Below, one piece after another: positions 41,757-51,003 of a stretch of 64,000 nt of DNA; position 1 is the stretch's first letter, and every line of letters begins with the position of its first letter. The stretch lies in contig CAWBLP010000004.1 in the NCBI GenBank assembly GCA_963789495.1, positions 62,001 through 126,000 on the forward strand, written 5' to 3'. Position numbers and translations under genes: made by a program. The DNA comes from CAWBLP01 sp963789495 (lineage in GTDB: Bacteria > Pseudomonadota > Alphaproteobacteria > Acetobacterales > Acetobacteraceae). The notes under the pieces were generated by a model, which had not been told where the DNA came from, did no database searches, and was given only the letters and a program-made list of their open reading frames with translations.

Positions 41757-44370
41757 ATGAATGATCAGGTCCCTGTCGCGGCGGAGCCGTCGCGCTACGA
41801 TTTCGAGTCGGTCGAGACGCGTTGGCAGCGCGTATGGGCGGAGCGTGGCTGCTTTCGGGTTGAGGATGTGCCGACGGATAGCCGCCAGAAGTACTATGTT
41901 CTCGAGATGTTCCCCTATCCCAGCGGGAAGATCCATATGGGGCATGTGCGCAACTACACGCTTGGCGATGTCGTGGCACGGTACAAGCGAGCGCGGGGCT
42001 GTTCCGGTACTGCATCCGATGGGGTGGGATGCGTTTGGACTTCCAGCGGAGAATGCCGCTCGGGAACGTGGTGTCCATCCGGCGGAATGGACCTGGCAGA
42101 ACATCGCGAACATGCGCTCGGAACTGCAGCGCATGGGACTGTCGCTGGACTGGCAGCGCGAATTCGCTACCTGTGATCCCGCCTATTACGGCCACCAGCA
42201 GAAATTGTTTCTGGACTTCCTCAAGATCGGGCTGGTCGAGCGCAAGGAGAGTTGGGTCAACTGGGATCCCGTCGACGGCACTGTGCTTGCGAATGAGCAG
42301 GTAATCGATGGCAAGGGCTGGCGTTCTGGCGCACCAGTCGAAAAGAAGCAGCTCAACCAATGGTTTCTACGCATCACACAATACGCACCGGAACTTCTGG
42401 CGGCATTGGACACACTGGAGCGCTGGCCTGAGCGTGTGCGGATCATGCAGGAGAAATGGATCGGTCGCAGTGAGGGCGCTCGAGTACGCTTTCCGCTGGT
42501 GCAGCCAGGGCCCACGGACGACCCTATCGAGGTCTATACTACCCGACCGGATACGCTGTTCGGCATGTCGTTCCTGGCGATCGCCCCGGAGCATCCACTG
42601 GCAGCTGCGGTGGCCGAACGGGACCCGAAAGCAGGGGATTTCGTGGCGGAGTGCCGTCGCCTAGGCACCAGCGAAGCGGTTATCGAGACGGCGGAGAAGC
42701 GAGGCTACGATACCGGACTGCGAGTTCGGCATCCATTCCTGGATGCCAGTTTCCCGGTCTGGATCGCGAATTTCGTGCTGATGGAGTATGGTACCGGGGC
42801 GATCTTCGGCTGTCCGGCACACGACCAGCGAGACCTGGACTTCGCCCGCAAGTATCATTTGCCGGTGCCGCCGGTGGTCTTGCCGGATGGCGCCGAAGCG
42901 GCGACGTTCATGATCGGCGATGAGGCCTATGTCGGTCCGGGAACCATCTTCAAATCGGATTTCCTCGATGGGTTGGGGGTTGATGCGGCCAAGCGGGCGG
43001 TGATTGAAGCGCTGGAACAGCGCGGTCTGGGAGAAGGGCTGCTGAACTGGCGCCTGCGTGATTGGGGGGTCTCACGTCAGCGCTACTGGGGCTGCCCGAT
43101 CCCGATCATCCATTGCGACTCGTGCGGTGTGGTTGCTGTTCCGGATGACCAGCTGCCGGTGACATTGCCAACCGACGTCACATTCGATCGACCGGGTAAC
43201 CCGCTCGACCATCACCCAACCTGGAAGCATGTTGATTGTCCGCAATGCGGCGAGCCGGCCCGCCGGGAAACCGATACATTCGACACCTTCGTCGACAGCT
43301 CCTGGTATTTCGCTCGCTTCTGCAGTCCGCAGGCAGATGTTCCGATCACGCGCGGTGCAGTCGATCACTGGATGCCGGTGGATCAGTATATCGGTGGAAT
43401 CGAACATGCGATCCTGCATCTGCTGTATTCGCGCTTCTTTACCCGCGGGATGAAGGCCTGTGGCTACGTCGATGTCGACGAGCCGTTCGCCGGGTTGTTC
43501 ACGCAGGGTATGGTCACGCATGAGAGCTATCGCGGGTCCGACGGCCGCTGGCTGTATCCGGATGAGGTCCAAAAGCGGCCGGACGGTTCCGCTGTGCACA
43601 TCACGACCGGCGAGGACGTGCAGGTCGGGCGCATCGAATCGATGAGCAAGTCGAAGCGCAATACCGTCGATCCGGGAGCGATCATTGCGCGCTACGGCGC
43701 CGATACGGCGCGCTGGTTCATCCTGTCCGACAATCCTCCGGACCGCGACATGGAATGGACGGAATCCGGGGTCGCCGGGGCGAACCGCTTCGTCCAGCGT
43801 GTGCATCGTCTGGTGGAAGCTGTGGCCTCCACCAGTGCAGCCGTAATGCCGAAGCAATTTGGCCCTAGCGTCCGTGCGCTGCGCCAGGCGACGCATCGCG
43901 CGATCGCAGCCGTCACCGAGGCTCTGGAGACGTTTGCCTTCAATGTGGCGGTGGCACGTCTGTATGAATTTGCTAATGCCATCGCCGGCGCTGAACGCGC
44001 CGTAGACGAAGACGGGCTTATCTGGGCGCGGCGTGAGGCCGTGGAGATGCTGGCGCGGCTGACGGCGCCGATGATGCCGCATCTGGCGGAGGAGGCCTAT
44101 GCCAGGCTCCATCCGGGTGCGACGGCGGTGGTCGCTGAACTGCCCTGGCCGGAGGCCGAGGCAGAGCTCCTGGTGGCGGAGACGGTAACGATTGCGGTGC
44201 AGGTGATGGGGAAACTGCGAGCCACCATAGCGGTGGCGCCCGATGCCACGGCAGCGACTGTGCTGGCGGAGGCCGAAGCGGAACCGAATGTAGCACGTGC
44301 CCTGGAGGGCCGGCGCATCGTCAAACGCATCCATGTGCCCAATCGGATCGTCAACTTCGTGGTTGCGTGA
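41757..44370 (+). pseudogene. leuS: Leucyl-tRNA synthetase, frameshifted near its 5' end
   Basis: The first 80 or so residues include YDFESVETRWQRVW and MFPYPSGKIHMGHVRNYT (HIGH-type HMGH). The frame breaks at about 42002-42003. The rest, from VLHPMGWDAFGLPAENAA through the editing domain to the MSKSK motif (near 43640) and anticodon-binding domain, lies in a shifted frame ending at 44370. Removing one T in the GTT at 42001-42003 gives an 870-residue enzyme with GCPVLHPMGWD at the join. LeuS is essential, so a sequencing error is strongly suspected. It is followed directly by lptE and holA. Confidence 0.93.
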
Positions 44371-44918
44371 TGTCACAGCTTTGGTCCCGCCGCCGGGTGC
44401 TGAACGCGGCGCTTTCCGTTGGTGCGGCTGGTGGTCTCGCAGGCTGCGGCTTCCAGCCGGTGTATATGCCAACGGCATCCGGTCAGCCCGGTCCGGCGCA
44501 GCGTGAAATGGCCGCGATCAATGTGGGCATAATCCCTGATCGCCCCGGCCAACTGCTGCGTCAGGCATTGCAGGAACGGTTTGGCAGCGATTCCGGAGCG
44601 GTCGCCTCGCGGTATAATTTGGCAGTGGGGTATTCCATCGCAGGCGAGGGCATCGCGGTCTTTTCGGACACGACGCCAACACGCATTCGATTTATCGCCC
44701 ACGCTACCTGGAACCTGACCACCGAGCCACCGCGAAGCGTTGCCGTCACCAGTGGTTCGGCACGCACCTTCGACGCCATGAACCTGCTCGACCAACAATA
44801 TTTCGCGGCGGACATGGAGACCGAGGTTGTGCAGCGGCGCCTGGCGGGTGCCGTGGCGGATCAGATCGCGATGCAGCTCGCGATCTTCTTCCGGCGCCGA
44901 GCCTCCGCCGCGGGCTGA
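44370..44918 (+). CDS. lptE: LPS-assembly lipoprotein LptE
   Basis: The 182-residue protein has a lipoprotein signal with lipobox LAGC (Cys26) followed by GFQPVY, the classic LptE start. AINVGIIPDRPGQLLRQALQERF and TRIRFIAHATWNL also fit the family. LptE sits inside the LptD outer-membrane barrel and helps place LPS. Its ATG overlaps the leuS stop (GTGATG), and holA follows after six bases, the usual leuS-lptE-holA order. Confidence 0.88.
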   Translation: MSQLWSRRRVLNAALSVGAAGGLAGCGFQPVYMPTASGQPGPAQREMAAINVGIIPDRPGQLLRQALQERFGSDSGAVASRYNLAVGYSIAGEGIAVFSDTTPTRIRFIAHATWNLTTEPPRSVAVTSGSARTFDAMNLLDQQYFAADMETEVVQRRLAGAVADQIAMQLAIFFRRRASAAG

Positions 44919-44924
44919 TCCGCG

Positions 44925-45953
44925 GTGAAGCTTGTACCGCAGCGTGTCGAGGCATTCCTCAGGGACCCGGCTGGAGCGTCGGTCATCCTGTTGCACGGTG
45001 ACGATGTCGGGTTGGTTCAGGAGCGAGCCCGTGGTCTGGTGCGTAGCATTGCCGGCACGCTTAACGACCCGTTTCTGGTGGTGGAGCTACCACGAGAGCG
45101 CATCGCGGATCTCGCGGACGAAGCGGCGTCTATGCCCCTGACCGGGGGGCGCCGCGTGGTCCGCGTGCGTGACGTCACCGACGCGGCAATTGCGTCGGTG
45201 ACGGCTCTGCTGAAACGACCGGGACCGGCTCTTGTGGTGCTGGAAGCGCCCGGGCTTTCGTCCCGCTCCCGGCTGCGCACCGCGATCGAGGCCGCGCCGG
45301 AAGGCGTGGTCATCGCCTGTTATCCAGATGACCCGGGACGGCTGGAGGAAACCATCCGGGCGGCGATGGCCGCCGATCGCATCACCATCGACCCCGACGC
45401 GCTACGCTGGCTTGCCACGCAGCTCGGCGCCGACCGGGCCTCCACGCGCGCCGAACTGGAGAAGATGGCGCTTTATGTCGGGCCGACCGGGCGGGTCGAT
45501 CTCGAAACGGCGATGGGCTGCGTCGGTGACTTTGCCGGTCTGTCACTGGAGGATGCGATGTTCGCTGCGACCGAAGGCCGCGTCGAAGTGGCGGACCGGG
45601 CCTTGCAGCTCGCCATCGGCGAGGGCAGTGCACCGGTGGAGGTGTTGCGTGTCGGCCTCTATCATCTGCAGCGGCTGCATCGGACTCGTTTGCTGGTCGA
45701 GGGCGGCATGAGCCCTGGGGATGCGGCGAAGGCGGCGCGGCCCCCGGTGTTCTTCCGCCGCGTCGGCTCATTCGCCAAGACACTAGGCCTTTGGTCCTCG
45801 ACCGCACTGAGCACCGCAATCGCCGGGTTCAGCGAGGCGGAGCGGGAGTGCAAGCGAACGGGAGCGCCGGATCTGATAATTTGCCGGAATGCGGTGCTCA
45901 CTGTCGCGCGTCGGGCGGCCGGGGCAGCGGGGACGAGGCAGGGTCGCGTCTGA
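44925..45953 (+). CDS. holA: DNA polymerase III delta subunit
   Basis: The 342-residue protein has the clamp-loader delta features: VILLHGDDVGLVQERARGLV (P-loop-like but non-catalytic), DEAASMPLTGGRRVVRVRD, a central domain with YPDDPGRLEETIR, and the C-terminal helical collar (ISLEDAM-type LSLEDAMFAATEG, LQRLHRTRLLVEGG). Delta opens the beta clamp. The start is GTG 44925. In many alphaproteobacteria parB and parA lie next to holA; here they are replaced by an unrelated gene. Confidence 0.93.
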   Translation: MKLVPQRVEAFLRDPAGASVILLHGDDVGLVQERARGLVRSIAGTLNDPFLVVELPRERIADLADEAASMPLTGGRRVVRVRDVTDAAIASVTALLKRPGPALVVLEAPGLSSRSRLRTAIEAAPEGVVIACYPDDPGRLEETIRAAMAADRITIDPDALRWLATQLGADRASTRAELEKMALYVGPTGRVDLETAMGCVGDFAGLSLEDAMFAATEGRVEVADRALQLAIGEGSAPVEVLRVGLYHLQRLHRTRLLVEGGMSPGDAAKAARPPVFFRRVGSFAKTLGLWSSTALSTAIAGFSEAERECKRTGAPDLIICRNAVLTVARRAAGAAGTRQGRV

Positions 45954-45988
45954 CCTGACGGGCCTCGCGACAGTTTGCCTCCCAAGGG

Positions 45989-46004
45989 AGTTCCACGCGG
46001 AACA
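45989..46004. promoter_or_regulatory. parS-like palindrome
   Basis: AGTTCCACGCGGAACA lies 36 bases after the holA stop. It has perfect GTTCC/GGAAC arms and differs at two of 16 positions from TGTTCCACGTGGAACA, a parS-type ParB site. Its place beside holA, where parB is expected in relatives, raises its value, but the central CG step is imperfect. Confidence 0.4.
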
Positions 46005-46094
46005 TGATTTGAGGTCAAACGACCGGAGCTTGTTCGGCCGCTGCTCTTGCACCCAGTCCCGGACCGCGCCAGCATCGCCTCACGCGGGGGCAAC

Positions 46095-47324
46095 ATGGAT
46101 CTTATCGTTCGCAACGCCGTCCTGGCCACCGCGCCGGACGCGCCACCAATCGACATCGGAATCACCGCAGGGCAAGTCGTCGCTCTCGAGCCTAGTCTCT
46201 CGGCCGAGGCAGATGAGTTCGATGCCAACGGCTGCCTCGTCTGTGCCGGATTCGTCGAGACCCATATTCACCTCGACAAATCCTGCATCATCGATCGCTG
46301 CCCACCAGAGGATGGCCGCCAAGCGGACGCCGTGCCGCGCGTCGCCGCGGTCAAATCCAGTTTTACCGTCGAAGATGTCTACCAACGCGCCAGCCGCACC
46401 TTGGAAAAGTGCCTCAAGCACGGTGCCACCCGCATGCGGACGCATTTGGAACTTGATGCCGGTGTCGAGATGCGGAGCTTCGAGGCCATCGAGCAGCTGC
46501 GCCGCGACTATGCCTGGGCCATCGACCTGGAAATCTGTGTGTTTCCGCAGGAAGGACTGACCAACAATCCGCGGTCGGACGAACTGCTGGTGGAGGCGCT
46601 GAAACGCGGCGCCAAAGTTCTCGGTGCCGCGCCGAATTACGACCCAGACCATGCCGGGCAGATCCACCGTGTCTTCGCTCTGGCACGCGAGTTCGGTGTG
46701 GATATCGACATGCATCTCGATTCCGGAAATTCGCCGGAAACCATGGACATCCACCTAGTCTGCGAACTGACCGAGCGCTACGGGTTGCAGGGACGCGTCG
46801 CGATCGGACATGGCTGCAAGTATTCGACTATGCCGCCCGCGGCGTTGCGGAAGCTGGCCCGGCGAATCTCAGACGCCGGCGTCGCGGTGACGGTACTGCC
46901 GGCCACCGACCTGTTCATGATGGGCCGCGACCAGGACCACAACGTCCGCCGCGGCGTGGCGGACTTGAATCTCCTCGTCGAGCATGGCGTGAACTGTTCG
47001 ATCTCCACCAACAACGTGTTGAACCCGTTCACGCCGCTGGGCGACTGTTCCTTGCTCCGCATGGCGAACCTGCAGGCCAATGTCTGCCAGATCGGCCAGG
47101 CGAACCGGCTGCGTGAGTGTTTTGCCATGCTGACGGAGCGATCAGCCCGGCTGATGAACCTGACGGATTACGGCATTCGAGTCGGCAATCCCGCGGACAT
47201 TGTCGTGCTGGATGCGATGACGCCCGAGCAGGCCGTGGCCGAGATCACCCCGCCGTTGGCGGTGTTCAAGCACGGCCGCCGCACGCTCACCCGGCCTGCG
47301 GCCGAATTGCACCGCCCGGCATAG
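46095..47324 (+). CDS. Cytosine deaminase-like amidohydrolase
   Basis: The 409-residue protein shows ETHIHLDK (His57, His59), typical of cytosine deaminase/AtzC-like amidohydrolases. THLELDAG, DIDMHLDSGN (another metal His region), VAIGHGCKYS and a late VEHGVNCSISTNN with the conserved Asp position altered or shifted follow. These enzymes deaminate cyclic ureas or amides or remove amines. CodA activity on cytosine is possible but not shown. ATG 46095 is preferred over 46047 for its N-terminus MDLIVRNAVL. Confidence 0.82.
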   Translation: MDLIVRNAVLATAPDAPPIDIGITAGQVVALEPSLSAEADEFDANGCLVCAGFVETHIHLDKSCIIDRCPPEDGRQADAVPRVAAVKSSFTVEDVYQRASRTLEKCLKHGATRMRTHLELDAGVEMRSFEAIEQLRRDYAWAIDLEICVFPQEGLTNNPRSDELLVEALKRGAKVLGAAPNYDPDHAGQIHRVFALAREFGVDIDMHLDSGNSPETMDIHLVCELTERYGLQGRVAIGHGCKYSTMPPAALRKLARRISDAGVAVTVLPATDLFMMGRDQDHNVRRGVADLNLLVEHGVNCSISTNNVLNPFTPLGDCSLLRMANLQANVCQIGQANRLRECFAMLTERSARLMNLTDYGIRVGNPADIVVLDAMTPEQAVAEITPPLAVFKHGRRTLTRPAAELHRPA

Positions 47325-47501
47325 GAGTCATCCATGCCGGCTTGTTTGAGACCAAGCGACGCCGTTCGCCTCTCCAGTCCCATCGCTGACTTTGCCCCGT
47401 GGCCGCAGCACCGCGCGGTCCTGTTGCTACAAGCGGCAATGACTCGTCGAAACGGTGGCAGACTGGCGTTCCTCTCCCAGCGCTTCCCGGAGGACTGAAC
47501 C

Positions 47502-47804
47502 ATGCGTCTTGCCGACATCGCCAAGGTGATCCGCAGCAAGAATGCCGGCCCGCGCCGGCTGACGCTGGACCTGATGTTCGGCTCCGACGCCGACTACCAG
47601 CGCGTCGTTCAATCCCCGGCTCTCGGGCGCGACAGGATCGCCGCCTTGTACAGATTGACCCCGGACGACGTGACCGTCATCCCCTATCCGGTTGGCCGCG
47701 CCATCAAGATCGTGCTGGCCCGCAGGATCATGGCCGGCGATCCAGGCGATTTCGACGTTTACGGCGCGCAGCAGCACGCGCCGATGCTGGGGGTGGAGAT
47801 ATGA
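47502..47804 (+). CDS. DUF4387 family protein
   Basis: The 100-residue protein, MRLADIAKVIRSKNAGP followed by LTLDLMFGSDADY, ITPDD-like LTPDDVTVIPYPVGRAIKIVLAR, and GDFDVYGAQQHAPML, matches the small DUF4387 family. GGAGG lies nine bases before ATG 47502. Family members stand beside, or fused to, AtuA-like DUF1446 proteins, as here. Biochemical role is not known to me; it is possibly a small subunit of the same enzyme. Confidence 0.82.
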   Translation: MRLADIAKVIRSKNAGPRRLTLDLMFGSDADYQRVVQSPALGRDRIAALYRLTPDDVTVIPYPVGRAIKIVLARRIMAGDPGDFDVYGAQQHAPMLGVEI

Positions 47805-47865
47805 TCCGGATGCAGAGAACTTGGCCGATGCGAGCACAGCAGGGATCCGGCGGCACGGTGTCACC

Positions 47866-49260
47866 ATGAGCGCGTCCGGTCGGGTCCTGGACTCGCTCCG
47901 CCGCAACCGGCGCCCCATGCGGCTGGTCGGTGCCTCCGGCCAGCTCGGCTACGGCGTTCCCACCCCCGCCTTCGATGCGGCGCTGGCCCGCACGCCGGAC
48001 CTGATCGGTGCCGATATGGGCTCAATCGATATCGGCCCCACCTATCTCGGCAAGGGCGAAATGGCGACCGCTCCGGCCGCCACAAGGCGCGACCTGCGCA
48101 AGCTGCTGCATGGCGCCCGTAAGCTCGACATCCCGCTGGTGATCGGCTCCGCCGGCTCCGCGGGTGCTGCCCCGCATCTCGATGCGACGCTCGCTATCGT
48201 GCGTGAGATCGCCCACGCCGACGGGCTGCATTTCCGCCTCGGCGTCATGCGCGCCGACCTGTCGCGGACAATGCTGACCGAGGCGGTTCGCGCCGGGAAA
48301 CTGCGCGGCATCGACGACATGCCGGCACTGACCGAGGAGGAGGTGACCGAGGCCGCGGAAATCGTCGGCCAGATGGGCATGGGTCCGTTCCGCCGCGCGC
48401 TGGCCGAGGATGTGGACGTGATCATCGCCGGCCGCGCCTGCGACACCGCGATCTTTGCCTCGCTGCCGACCATGCTGGACTTTCCTACCGGCCTCGCCGT
48501 GCACATGGCGAAAATCATCGAATGCGCCTCGCTCTGCTGTCTCCCGGGCGGCCGCGATTCGATCCTCGCCGAACTCGATGACGAAGGCTTCGTGCTGGAG
48601 AGCATGAACCCGCAGCGCCGCGCGACCCCGGTCTCGGTCGCCGCGCACAGCCTGTACGAACAGGCCGATCCATTCACCGTCTACGAGCCGGAAGGGCGGC
48701 TCGATCTCACCTTCGCCCGCTACGACGCAGTGGATGACCGCCGAACGCGGGTCAGCGGCGCGCGCTGGGAAGTGTCGGCCGATCCCTGCGTGAAGATCGA
48801 AGGGGCGCGGCAGATCGGGGAACGCGCCGTGCTGCTGGCCGGCGCCGCCGATCCCCGCTTCATCGAGCATCACCGCGACATTCTGGCGGCGGTTTCTGAT
48901 GTCGTGCGCGACCTGGTTTGTGAGGATTCGCCGCAGGACTACACGCTGCGCTTCCGGGTCTACGGCGTCGATGGCGTGAGGATGGCGGCTCCGCCCAGTG
49001 AGACGCCGCCCGGTGAGGTGTTCGTTATGGGCGAATGCATAGCTCCGACTCGCGAGCGGGCATCCGAGGTGGTGCGTACCTGCAAGCAATACCTGCTGCA
49101 CCACGGCTACCCCGGGCGCTTATCCACCGCCGGCAACCTCGCCTTCCCTTTCACGCCGCCGGAAGTCTCGCTCGGTCCCGCCTATCGCTTCAACGTTTAC
49201 CACCTGCTGCACACGCCCGACCCGGACGCACTGTTCCCGCTCGAGGTGGAGACACTCTGA
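47866..49260 (+). CDS. AtuA-like acyclic terpene utilisation family protein (DUF1446)
   Basis: The 464-residue protein has RLVGASGQLGYGVPTPAF, IGADMGSIDIGPTYLGKGE, GSAGSAGAAPHLDATL, DVDVIIAGRACDTAIFA and PGGRDSILAELDDEGF, typical of DUF1446. AtuA is needed for citronellol/geraniol use in Pseudomonas, but most homologues are uncharacterised. Start 47866 (MSASGR) lacks a clear ribosome site; ATG 47917-47919 (MRLVGASG) is an alternative closer to the usual N-terminus. It is cotranscribed with DUF4387. Confidence 0.82.
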   Translation: MSASGRVLDSLRRNRRPMRLVGASGQLGYGVPTPAFDAALARTPDLIGADMGSIDIGPTYLGKGEMATAPAATRRDLRKLLHGARKLDIPLVIGSAGSAGAAPHLDATLAIVREIAHADGLHFRLGVMRADLSRTMLTEAVRAGKLRGIDDMPALTEEEVTEAAEIVGQMGMGPFRRALAEDVDVIIAGRACDTAIFASLPTMLDFPTGLAVHMAKIIECASLCCLPGGRDSILAELDDEGFVLESMNPQRRATPVSVAAHSLYEQADPFTVYEPEGRLDLTFARYDAVDDRRTRVSGARWEVSADPCVKIEGARQIGERAVLLAGAADPRFIEHHRDILAAVSDVVRDLVCEDSPQDYTLRFRVYGVDGVRMAAPPSETPPGEVFVMGECIAPTRERASEVVRTCKQYLLHHGYPGRLSTAGNLAFPFTPPEVSLGPAYRFNVYHLLHTPDPDALFPLEVETL

Positions 49261-49621
49261 GTCTCCTGCGCGTAAAATCAGCGGGTGGCGTGCGGTTTGC
49301 GCCGTGGCCGCGTCCGGTTTGCGTCATGGCGTGAGCTTATTCATGTCATGGCCGCGTGACCCGGCCAGCTCCATCGGGACCGATCGGGTCGCGCTGTATG
49401 CTCTTTCCTGACGAAATGACCGGTCCAGCTTCGGGCAGGACTCGGGAGGTGTGCCGACCGGTGGTTGGCTCCGCTGCTCGGCGGCAACTATTCTGCCCGC
49501 AGGCCGCGCTATCCTCTACCGCGGCGCGCATGCGCTCTGATCCGATCGGTCGATCCACACCGCGTGACACCGCCGTCGGGATGGACGCCCGTCGCAGGGC
49601 ACGCTCCGTCACGGCCCGGCG
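49261..49621. other. Intergenic region without recognised gene
   Basis: Nothing recognisable is seen in these 361 bases between the convergent AtuA-like gene and the dapA homologue. Overlapping short frames on both strands lack family resemblance and ribosome sites. No clear terminator hairpin with a U tract was found. Confidence 0.5.
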
Positions 49622-50509
49622 TTACTCCGCGGCCAGACGCTGCTCGCCTTGCAGCCGCCGCAGCAACGCGGCCGTCTGCACGGCTTTCGTGGCATCGGCC
49701 GCGCGCAATGGCGGCGGCATCGTACGAAATATCGGTTCACCGACCATTTCGGCCAGTACCGCTTTCAGCATCGGGATGCCGTCGATTGGCGCGCAGGCTT
49801 GCTGCACCACGGTTTCCGCCGCAGGGTCGGTGAACATGGCCCGAACCAGACTGGGCGCCAGGTTTGCCATGCCACAGATCGTGCCTGCGCCACCTTCGGC
49901 CAGCGCCCGGCTGATCAGCAGCTCCGCGCCCACCAGCGCGGCGACCTCCGGAGCGGCGCGGCGGAACGCCAGGAACGAGGCGAAGTCACCACTGCTGTCC
50001 TTCACCCCGGACACCGGCGCGCCGTACCGGCTCCGCAGCCTTCCCAACACCTCCGGCGGTACACCGACACCGCAGACCTGCGGGATATGATACAGGCATG
50101 CGCGCACCCTGGTATCTGCCACGCCGTCCAGGACGGCGGCGAAGGCCTCCTCAATTCCCTCCGGCGTGACCCCCGCGAAACCAGTACGGCGGCAAGATCA
50201 TCGCCTGGGTGATGCCGAGTGCCAGGATGCCCTTGGTCAGCGCCACCGTATCCGCAGTCGCGGGGCAGCCGGTGCTGAGCACAAGTCGCTCCGCTGGGAT
50301 TCCGGCGCGCAACACCGCCTCGGCAGCGGCCTGGCGCTGGGTTATGGAGAAGGACGGGCCCTCGCCACAACTGCCGAACAGCACCAGCCCGTCACAGCCT
50401 TGGTCGAGCAGGTAGCGCGCATGTGTTGCGAGAGCAAATGGTGGATCTCACCCTCGGCATTGATCGGGGTTGCGGCGGCAACCCACATCCCAGTAATGAC
50501 GGCGGGCAC
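49622..50509 (-). pseudogene. DapA/DHDPS-family aldolase, two compensating frameshifts
   Basis: The parts read in order VPAVITGMWVAAATPINAEGE, then (shifted) RYLLDQGCDGLVLFGSCGEG with TADTVALTKGILALGITQAMILPPYWFRG, then (back) VTPEGIEEAFAAVLDGV and ACLYHIPQVCGVG, SGVKDSSGDF (Schiff-base Lys), and GTICGMANLAP. A base is missing in the A run 50436-50438 and one is extra in the C run 50170-50174. Together they restore 295 residues. AGGAG stands seven bases before GTG 50509. Members cleave or form 2-keto-3-deoxy acids; the neighbours suggest a keto-deoxysugar aldolase. Confidence 0.85.
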
Positions 50510-50574
50510 GAGACAACTCCTGATTGTAAGTTTCCAGTATTGCGACATAGCGCCATGCTAGCTAGTCTTGTTTC

Positions 50575-51003
50575 ATGCTCAAGGGCATCGATCCGCGACT
50601 GACCCCCGACTTGCTGCATGCTATGGCCTGCATGGGGCATGGCGATCGTCTGGTCATCGCCGATGCAAACTTCCCCGCCGCCAGCCATGCCCGCCGCCTG
50701 GTTCCGCTTCATGGCGTCATAGCCCCGGACTGCCTGAAGGCGATCCTGACGCTGCTGCCGATCGATGATTTCGAACCCGCTCCGATCGCGGTCATGCAGG
50801 TGGTGAACGATCCGGCGGCGGTGCCGGCGGTGGTCGCGGAGTTTGCTGCCATCCTGCAGCAGCATGGATTGCCCTCTCCCGCCTCACTGGACCGGGCTAC
50901 GTTCTATGCCGCAGCGGTCGACGCCTTCGTAATCGTGCAGACAGGAGAACGGCGCTTCTACGGCAACCTCCTGCTGACCAAGGGCGTGATCGCGCCGCCA
51001 TGA
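50575..51003 (+). CDS. RbsD/FucU-family sugar mutarotase
   Basis: The 142-residue protein starts MLKGIDPRLTPDLLHAMACMGHGDRLVIADANFPA, the RbsD/FucU hallmark in which His22 of MGHGD and the DANFPA loop build the active site (quoted in parts: LLHAMACMGHGD, IADANFPA). The C-terminal VQTGERRFYGNLLLTKGV also matches. These proteins interconvert sugar anomers such as fucose or ribose. It overlaps the fuconolactonase-like gene by four bases (ATGA). Confidence 0.88.
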   Translation: MLKGIDPRLTPDLLHAMACMGHGDRLVIADANFPAASHARRLVPLHGVIAPDCLKAILTLLPIDDFEPAPIAVMQVVNDPAAVPAVVAEFAAILQQHGLPSPASLDRATFYAAAVDAFVIVQTGERRFYGNLLLTKGVIAPP

